Source of the DNA: Jimgerdemannia flammicorona
Lineage: Eukaryota > Mucoromycota > Endogonomycetes > Endogonales > Endogonaceae
Direction: 5' to 3'
Assembly: GCA_003990745.1 (NCBI GenBank)
Contig: RBNI01004781.1
Span: 1 to 13,486 of the forward strand
Length of the DNA stretch: 13,486 nucleotides
Within the stretch, counting starts at the first letter, position 1. Each line of letters begins with the position of its first letter. The position numbers and the translations under genes were made by a program. Under the pieces are notes generated by a model, which worked only from the letters and a program-made list of their open reading frames with translations, searched no databases and was not told where the DNA came from. Of the stretch, positions 9,449-13,486 are shown piece by piece.

Positions 9449-10342
9449 TCATTGTCCACCTTTCTCCTTTTTCTTGCGGTTGCAGTCCTTTTCATGATGT
9501 CTGAGCTTGTTGCAATAGAAGCATTTCCCAGCGAATTTCTGACCATTACATTGCTGGCTCTTGCCTTGGCCTTTATTCAACTTGCCTTTGCTGTTGCCTT
9601 GTCTATGTGCTCTGCCATAAAAGGCTTTTTCCTTACCATCATTGTCTTCATTGGCATTCAGCCTCGTTTCCTCATTTAATAGGCTCGTGATGATGTGCTT
9701 GTAATCCAATAATTTGTCAGACTCTCTCATAGCCACAATGACAACATTGTATGCCTCCAGAAGGCCTCATGTAAGGGTCAGGACCTTGTCTTCATCCCTA
9801 ATGGCGTCCCCTGGCATAGTTGTAAGGGAATTCACTTGATTCGCCAGCTCATTGACTCGGTTGGTGTATTCCCGGATGTTCTCCATCGACTTCATTCAAA
9901 GATTGAATAATTGCACCTTCAAGTGGAATCTGTTTGAAGTGGATGCTTATTGGTAGTGATTCCACAAGATGTCCCAGGCTTCGTTCGCCATCGTAGCATT
10001 AATTATGAGCTTTATTTATACATTCGAAAGGGTAAATGTAATCTCCCTTAGTGCCTTACAATTGTTAGTAGCGTCGTACCCTATAATCTGTGCCTGTGGC
10101 TTCCAATAGTCCCCCAAACTGCATTCTTTAAGGAGATTCTTCATATGATATGCCCATATGGTGTAATCTGTGCCGTCAAAGACAGGAATTGTCCTTTTTA
10201 CTGTGTTTGTAATTGTAGGTGCCACCGTCGTTGTTGTCATCATCATCGTAATGGGGGCTACCATACCCATGCCGGTATCCGAGCCTGTGTTACCACTGGG
10301 GCTTGGCACACTGCTAGTACTGCTTGTATTCATGTATAGCAT
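9449..10342 (-). pseudogene. Copia gag (capsid and zinc knuckle), broken
   Basis: Gag would form the particle that packages the element RNA. The first ATG is at 10340-10342 (MLYMNTSSTSS), with a second two codons on. A Ser/Thr/Gly-rich start leads to VFDGTDYTIWAYHMKNLLKE, the conserved N-terminal capsid motif of copia Gag (usually LxGxNYxxWxxxM). After a stop at 10016 the same frame continues through MANEAWDILWNHY and SMENIREYTNRVNELANQV to LLNEETRLNANEDNDGKEKA. It ends with a CCHC knuckle at 9482-9523, CFYCNKLRHHEKDC, in the order C-x2-C-x4-H-x4-C; the usual Gly before His is replaced. The frame is the same from 10342 to 9449, so the damage is stops, not indels. Gag and protease share this frame. 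Confidence 0.82.
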
Positions 10343-10380
10343 AGTGTAGCATATATATTAGAGGGTGTATTATAGCTGCT

Positions 10381-10397
10381 AAGCGGGACTCATAACC
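10381..10397 (-). promoter_or_regulatory. Copia primer-binding site, initiator tRNA-Met anticodon-half type
   Basis: In element sense the first internal bases after the 5' LTR are GGTTATGAGTCCCGCTT, with no gap. Their complement contains CTCATAACC, the anticodon loop and 3' stem start of eukaryotic initiator tRNA-Met (anticodon CAT). The flanking GCGGGA differs from the fungal tRNA's GCAGGG or GCTGGG by one or two bases. There is no TGG as expected for pairing with a tRNA CCA end. This is the half-tRNA priming seen in Drosophila copia and yeast Ty5. Confidence 0.72.
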
Positions 10398-10550
10398 TGT
10401 TGTGGAATGTGGACTTTAGAGAGAGAAGCAAACTGTTTATTGCTAATTCTTACGTACTTTTACGCATCACCATTAGTGACATTTACATGATGATGTAGTC
10501 AAGAAAGGCTGCACCACTATATATCGAGTTGTAACCTACATATTTCAATA
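10398..10550 (-). repeat. Copia 5' LTR
   Basis: Same length (153 bp) and ends as the LTR at 5460-5612. It should carry the element promoter, read towards lower coordinates; no clear TATA box was picked out with confidence. At one site (about 5572 in the other copy) the two LTRs read GACATAG and GATGTAG, best explained as an ancestral GACGTAG whose CpG decayed on opposite strands in the two copies. Confidence 0.93.
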
Positions 10551-10555
10551 ACAAG
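10551..10555. repeat. Copia target-site duplication, right copy
   Basis: ACAAG immediately after the right LTR end TTTCAATA. Taking out 5455-10550 (5,096 bp) leaves a single ACAAG and restores the LINE ORF1 frame. Confidence 0.9.
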
Positions 10556-11400
10556 AAAGCCCTCCACACCATCACTGAGGGCCAGTCCCATGCCTTCCCA
10601 GTAGCCTCCTGCTCAGCCAATTGAATTCTTACATCAACATCCTCTGTCTGGAGGGAGGTTCCTTCTCACACTCTAAACCCAATATCAACCACCTCCCCAT
10701 ACTCTACCATGATCTCCTCAACTCTCTTCCTCATCTCTACAGCAGTAATAGTGGGAACTTCTTTCACCAGAAGCTGCACTACTCTCGGGTCCCACTATAG
10801 GCATCTCACCATTGGTACACATACCTCGCCCACTCTCATCCCAGCCTTCAGAGCCTCCTCCAGTAGCCCAGCCTCCTTGAATCCCACCTCCACCCCTTTG
10901 AGGCCCTTCAGGAACTTAATAGATGCCGCACCACTCATCTGCTTCATGATCAGCCCCAGAACCATTTTTGCTATCACTACTAAGCCCCGAAAACACATTG
11001 TGATAGCAAATTCCAAGATCAACTTCTTGAGTAATGGAGCTACTGCCAGTCCTGTTACACCATCTGCCAGGTCTCTAGGCCTCATGCCCTTCCCATCGCT
11101 TGGCTCACCATCAGTAGTCTTATCTAGATTTTTTTCCAGATCACCCATCATACCCCCATCAGTAGTCCTCACCTCAGCCACTACCCCCCCAGCTCCACCC
11201 CTATAGCTCTCCTGAGAGGTATCCCCACAAGGTTATAGCCCTGTAGCCCTCACTGGCACCTTTCCTCCTCTCAGCCAGCTCTCCAGTCCAGCTCCCTACT
11301 GACCCCCCTTCACCTTCTCTACAAAGCTCACTCTGCCAGACCCTTGACCTCCAGCTCCACCCTCTTCTCCACCATGTCCTCCTGCCAGTGGGCCCCTCAT
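10551..11400 (-). pseudogene. LINE ORF1, N-terminal segment
   Basis: This is the 5' part of ORF1. A possible start is the ATG at 11398-11400, followed by a Gly-rich region (GGHGGEEGGAGGQGSG) and the short motif SFVEKVKGG, which resembles the start of other LINE ORF1 proteins. Further on come APLLKKLILEFAITMCFRGL, GLKGVEVGFKEAGLLEEAL and VVQLLVKEVPTITAVEM, which may be an RNA-binding fold, but I cannot name the domain with confidence. Stops lie at 11296 (TAG), 11233 (TAA) and 10795 (TAG). Three stops in a row just above 11430 suggest that the start is near 11400, or that the upstream part is 5' UTR. With both inserts removed, ORF1 from 11400 to 3759 would be 645 codons including its stop. Confidence 0.7.
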
Positions 11401-11590
11401 ACTTCCCCCCAAGCCAGGGCCTCTCCCCACTTACTATCAGTCAAATGCTCCAGAGTCACCCTGCCCAGTACACACCTCAGAAAGCTTGTTGGTTGCTATG
11501 ATACTAGTAGCTTGTCTCCAGAAACTGTATCAAAAGTGTTGCTAAAAGATTGTGTAACCTGAATGTTACCGGAGAAAGATGCCTTATCTA
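11401..11590. other. LINE 5' region, boundary unresolved
   Basis: The bases up to about 11480 resemble the LINE in composition (pyrimidine-rich plus strand, no CpG). From about 11490 composition turns mixed and no reading is convincing. The junction with the half MITE at 11591 falls in this interval, so the LINE 5' end is probably here. No tRNA-like or promoter motif was recognised. Confidence 0.4.
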
Positions 11591-11813
11591 CCGATTTCAA
11601 TATTCTTAGTATCATTAGATAGGCCTTATTAAGGGCTTCCAAATGATATCAAGATTATCAAATTTGGATAATTATTCATTAAGTTATTGATGTAAACATT
11701 TAATTGTCTAATTTGAAAATCAAAACAATAGTTGATTTGAATCCATCCAGATGGAATTCAATCCAAATCAATCTGAATCCAATCTAGATTAAATTGACTC
11801 ATTAGAAGCACTA
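11591..11813. mobile_element. Half copy of the same MITE family
   Basis: This matches the right arm of the intact MITE (about 4462-4718) from CCGATTTCAAT to the terminal GAAGCACTA, ending at 11813. The left half is absent: the bases before 11591 do not match the MITE centre. Compared with the intact copy it lacks about 30 bp of the subterminal repeat cluster. It has also lost CpGs: CCGAA reads CCAAA or CTGAA and CCGG reads CTAG. It is therefore an older copy. It lies at the presumed 5' end of the LINE, so the LINE may have inserted into it. Confidence 0.82.
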
Positions 11814-12065
11814 GATCTCAGAATGGTGATATTATTACAGAAGACAGTCTTTTCTTATAAGCCACCAGATCAGAGCATAAGAAGATTATATGATATGACT
11901 TACCCAAACTATAAGATGAGCAATGATGACAAACTATAAGTCATGATAACTACAAGATAGACATCTCAAGAAATATAAGAAGGACTAAGAAACTACAGTA
12001 GTAGTAACTCAAATAAGACTTACTAAATTTTAAAATAGTTCAAAAGACTCACTATAAACAAATGT
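11814..12065. other. No gene seen
   Basis: AT-rich sequence without CpG. The bases after the MITE end are GATCTCAG, which would be its 8-bp target duplication if the left half were found. No reading frame longer than about 35 codons is convincing. It may be the decayed upstream part of the relic at 12066-12790. Confidence 0.4.
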
Positions 12066-12790
12066 CTACCACTTACCAAACCTCAAGGTCCAGGAACCAC
12101 TAAGGATTCTCAGTCTGAAAGGATATTCTAAGATATCAGGAGAGCTATGAGAACCCATACTAGAAAGATTCCTAGCCTTAACCTAGGTATTGGTGACTTT
12201 TATCACTTTATTCTCTACTACTATAAAATGGAGACAAGGATTACTATCACTACTAAATGTCTCTGGATGTGGTAGAAATATGAAATAGAAAACCTCCTCT
12301 GCCAGAAATTTCCTCAGGCCAGTTTTTAGAAGATATAAGATATCATCTTTATAGATATATATGAATTGAGGGTAGCCAAAAAGATCCATCAGATCTTCAG
12401 ATATATATCTTGGTCAATCTCCAACTTGGAGTATACCAGAGTCTCAGACTTCAAAGAATTGACAGTCTACTGTACAGATTCACTAGAGGTCATAGTGGCT
12501 ATAGAAGCCCAATCTACTATCACTCTCAAAAGTAATGAGGTAGAAGAGTTCTGGAATTCTATCCTCCAGGACAATTTAGATCAATTTCTATAAGGATTAA
12601 TCTCAGTATTCCAAGGCCCTAGTATCCAGATTAGACTCCCTCAAGATCCTACCTTTGTCTCCTACTTTGTGAAGGAAAATGTCATAGACTAGAGAGCCTC
12701 TGATCTCCTTGCTCTCCCAACTACTGAATGTGATGATATCATCAGCAATGATGTCATCCCACTAATCAACATGTGCAAAACATATAAAAT
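12066..12790 (+). pseudogene. Unrecognised decayed coding-like stretch
   Basis: One plus-strand frame (codons starting at positions divisible by 3) reads protein-like for about 240 codons with about seven stops. Segments include SLNLGIGDFYHFILYYYKME, ELRVAKKIHQIFRYISWSI, the longest open part (12366-12593, with SDFKELTVYCTDSLEVIVAI and SNEVEEFWNSILQDNLDQFL), and after a stop SVFQGPSIQIRLPQDPTFVS. The stops are TAG and TAA, mostly in Lys/Gln/Glu-rich surroundings. I do not recognise the family: no RT, integrase, DDE or zinc motif is seen. CpG is absent, so it is old. The minus-strand ORF at 12183-12389 contains YKDDILYL, which looks like a gypsy RT box but has no supporting motifs. It could be a gag or another part of an old element, or a dead host gene. 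Confidence 0.35.
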
Positions 12791-12827
12791 GTATAAAACA
12801 TATAAAATATATGAAAATAGATGAAAT
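12776..12827. repeat. Short AT-rich direct repeat
   Basis: AACATATAAAAT occurs twice within 20 bp and grades into ATATGAAAATAGATGAAAT, giving an imperfect array of A/T-rich units. It follows the end of the coding-like relic. Confidence 0.55.
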
Positions 12828-13111
12828 GCTTACAGAGACATTTGCTGATCTTATCTTCTTCAAAGATATTCCAACCTCTGGCCTTGATGACAGTAATGAA
12901 GACAAAGTCCCCAGGGTTCTGAATATTCTACTCTAAGTTCTTTATACAACTATTGAAATTATTCTAGCATTCTGATCTTATATAACCATTTGTATGAGCA
13001 CTTGAATTTGTACTTATAACCTGAAGTTTTCTGTGTTTAAGTACCTTATTTATTTGGTTATTGAGATTTATATTTAGTTTTATAACTTAGCAATCATTGA
13101 ATTATATTTTG
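12828..13111. other. AT-rich stretch, no gene seen
   Basis: No CpG and no convincing frame. TGTATGAG at 12991 could be read as an LTR start, pairing with GTACA at 13195, but the flanks do not form a duplication and no primer site follows. Confidence 0.35.
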
Positions 13112-13146
13112 TATAAATACCTCTCTCATTTCCTTTGAAATAAAGT
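13112..13146 (+). promoter_or_regulatory. TATA-like box and poly(A)-like signal, possibly an LTR relic
   Basis: TATAAATA (13112-13119) is followed about 20 bp on by GAAATAAAG. A TATA box shortly before an AATAAA-type signal is the layout of a retrotransposon LTR on the plus strand, but partner LTR, target duplication and primer site are all missing. In sequence this AT-rich such motifs can also arise by chance. Confidence 0.25.
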
Positions 13147-13284
13147 CAGTATTAAAACACTCAAGCATTTAAGTACGCAACTACTCAAGAGTACAGAAGT
13201 TCCAGTCCTCTATTCAATTTCAAGTAAGCAAATCCAAGAGATAACAGAACAGTTTAAAGATAAGAAGTTTGAGAACTATAAGAG

Positions 13285-13486
13285 TTTTGGTGAAGATGGC
13301 AAGCAAAGATGATTATGAGGATTTCGGCAAAAAGAGATGGTGGCGAGGATTTTGGTGAAGATGGCAAGCAGGCAGCGTGGATTTTGGTGAAGATGATGGT
13401 GGTGAGGATTTCGGCAAAAAGAGATAGTGGTAAGGGTTTTGGTAAAGATGGCAAGCAAAGATAGTTGTGAGGATTTCGGCAAAAAG
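13285..13486. repeat. Minisatellite, runs off the right edge
   Basis: The block TTTTGGTGAAGATGG starts at 13285, 13350, 13382 and 13437 (steps of 65, 32 and 55 bp). The block GAGGATTTCGGCAAAAAG starts at 13317, 13404 and 13469 (steps of 87 and 65 bp). A 65-bp unit with internal loss and partial duplication explains the steps. It retains CpG (TTCGGC, GGCGAGG), unlike the 1.4 kb before it. Both strands have long open frames here, a by-product of the repeat composition; minus-strand frames give SLFAEIL and plus-strand frames EDFGKK repeats. I would not call it coding. Confidence 0.85.

Larger units (their letters stand above)
5460..10550 (-). mobile_element. Ty1/copia LTR retrotransposon, full length but inactive, 5,091 bp
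   Basis: Two 153-bp LTRs (5460-5612 and 10398-10550) flank an internal region coding on the minus strand in the order gag, protease, integrase, reverse transcriptase, RNase H. Integrase before RT defines Ty1/copia rather than gypsy. The element is flanked by the 5-bp direct repeat ACAAG. The primer-binding site abuts the right (5') LTR and resembles the anticodon half of initiator tRNA-Met. The coding region has many stops and one frame change near 9170-9187, so the copy is dead. It still has about 22 CpG per kb, far more than the surrounding LINE, so it is the younger layer. It lies inside LINE ORF1. Confidence 0.93.
1..11560 (-). mobile_element. L1/Tx1-like non-LTR retrotransposon (LINE), decayed, interrupted by two inserts
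   Basis: The element has two ORFs on the minus strand in the usual LINE order: a gag-like ORF1 (about 11400 to 3759), then ORF2 from 3727 with an apurinic-type endonuclease, reverse transcriptase and C-terminal zinc finger. Without the copia and MITE inserts it is about 5.8 kb, a normal length for an L1-type LINE. The plus strand is strongly pyrimidine-rich throughout, so the LINE sense strand is G/A-rich. The 5' limit is uncertain: protein-like reading fades above about 11430, and a half MITE starts at 11591. The 3' limit is not visible. Position 1 begins with six T (A on the sense strand), which could be a tail, but ORF2-like reading continues almost to the edge. The placement as L1/Tx1-like rests on RT and endonuclease motifs and was not tested by phylogeny. 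Confidence 0.85.

Noticed and set aside
10709..11206. 165-codon plus-strand ORF
   Set aside because: It is antisense to the LINE ORF1 N-terminal segment, whose minus-strand frame continues across the copia insertion; the plus-strand product is Ser/Thr/Pro-rich as expected from a purine-rich sense strand.
12183..12389. Minus-strand ORF with YKDDILYL, like a gypsy RT box
   Set aside because: No other RT block lies on either side in any frame, and the plus strand reads better as decayed coding sequence.
12991..13195. Possible 205-bp solo LTR (TGTA to TACA)
   Set aside because: Flanks CCATT and GAAGT are not a duplication, no primer site or polypurine tract is adjacent, and no second copy is in the window.
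1..13486. CRISPR array, tRNA, rRNA, bacterial operon, defence system
   Set aside because: No regularly spaced repeats, no conserved RNA gene and no intact ORF were found; the window is explained as nested eukaryotic transposable elements.

Overview
The window is a nest of transposable elements at different stages of decay; I see no intact host gene, rRNA, tRNA, CRISPR array or bacterial-type operon. The element families (a two-ORF L1/Tx1-like LINE, a Ty1/copia element, a hAT-type palindromic MITE), the lack of any intact long ORF and the damage by transition mutations suggest a repeat-rich eukaryote with cytosine methylation. A filamentous fungus, possibly one with a truffle-like genome, is my best guess. 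This is inference, not proof.

Layout. A LINE on the minus strand fills about 1-11,560 and is interrupted twice. Its 5' end is near 11.4-11.6 kb. ORF1 (gag-like) runs from about 11,400 down to 3,759, and ORF2 (endonuclease, reverse transcriptase, C-terminal zinc finger) from 3,727 towards the left edge. A 603-bp palindromic hAT-type MITE (4116-4718, 8-bp target duplication) and a 5,091-bp Ty1/copia LTR retrotransposon (5460-10550, minus strand, 153-bp LTRs, 5-bp target duplication ACAAG) both sit inside ORF1. Taking out each insert with one copy of its target duplication (5,096 and 611 bp) brings the three ORF1 pieces into one reading frame, which fixes the boundaries and the order of events. 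To the right lie a half copy of the same MITE family (11591-11813), an old unrecognised coding-like relic on the plus strand (about 12066-12790), an AT-rich stretch with promoter-like signals, and a minisatellite (from 13285) that runs off the right edge.

All the coding regions are dead. ORF2 keeps one frame with no frameshift from 3727 to 299 but has 25 in-frame stops. Where family motifs show the lost residue, it is usually Arg (CGA to TGA) or Trp. The two copia LTRs differ at nine sites, all transitions. The copia protease active site has changed from the family's D-S-G to N-S-D. CpG is nearly absent from the LINE (4 in the first kilobase, hand count) but frequent in the copia element (about 22 in 9001-10000) and in the intact MITE. 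The half MITE has lost CpGs that the intact MITE keeps. The simplest history is old MITE, then LINE, then copia and intact MITE, with methylated-CpG deamination and/or a RIP-like process wearing each layer down. The order of the two younger inserts relative to each other is not resolved.
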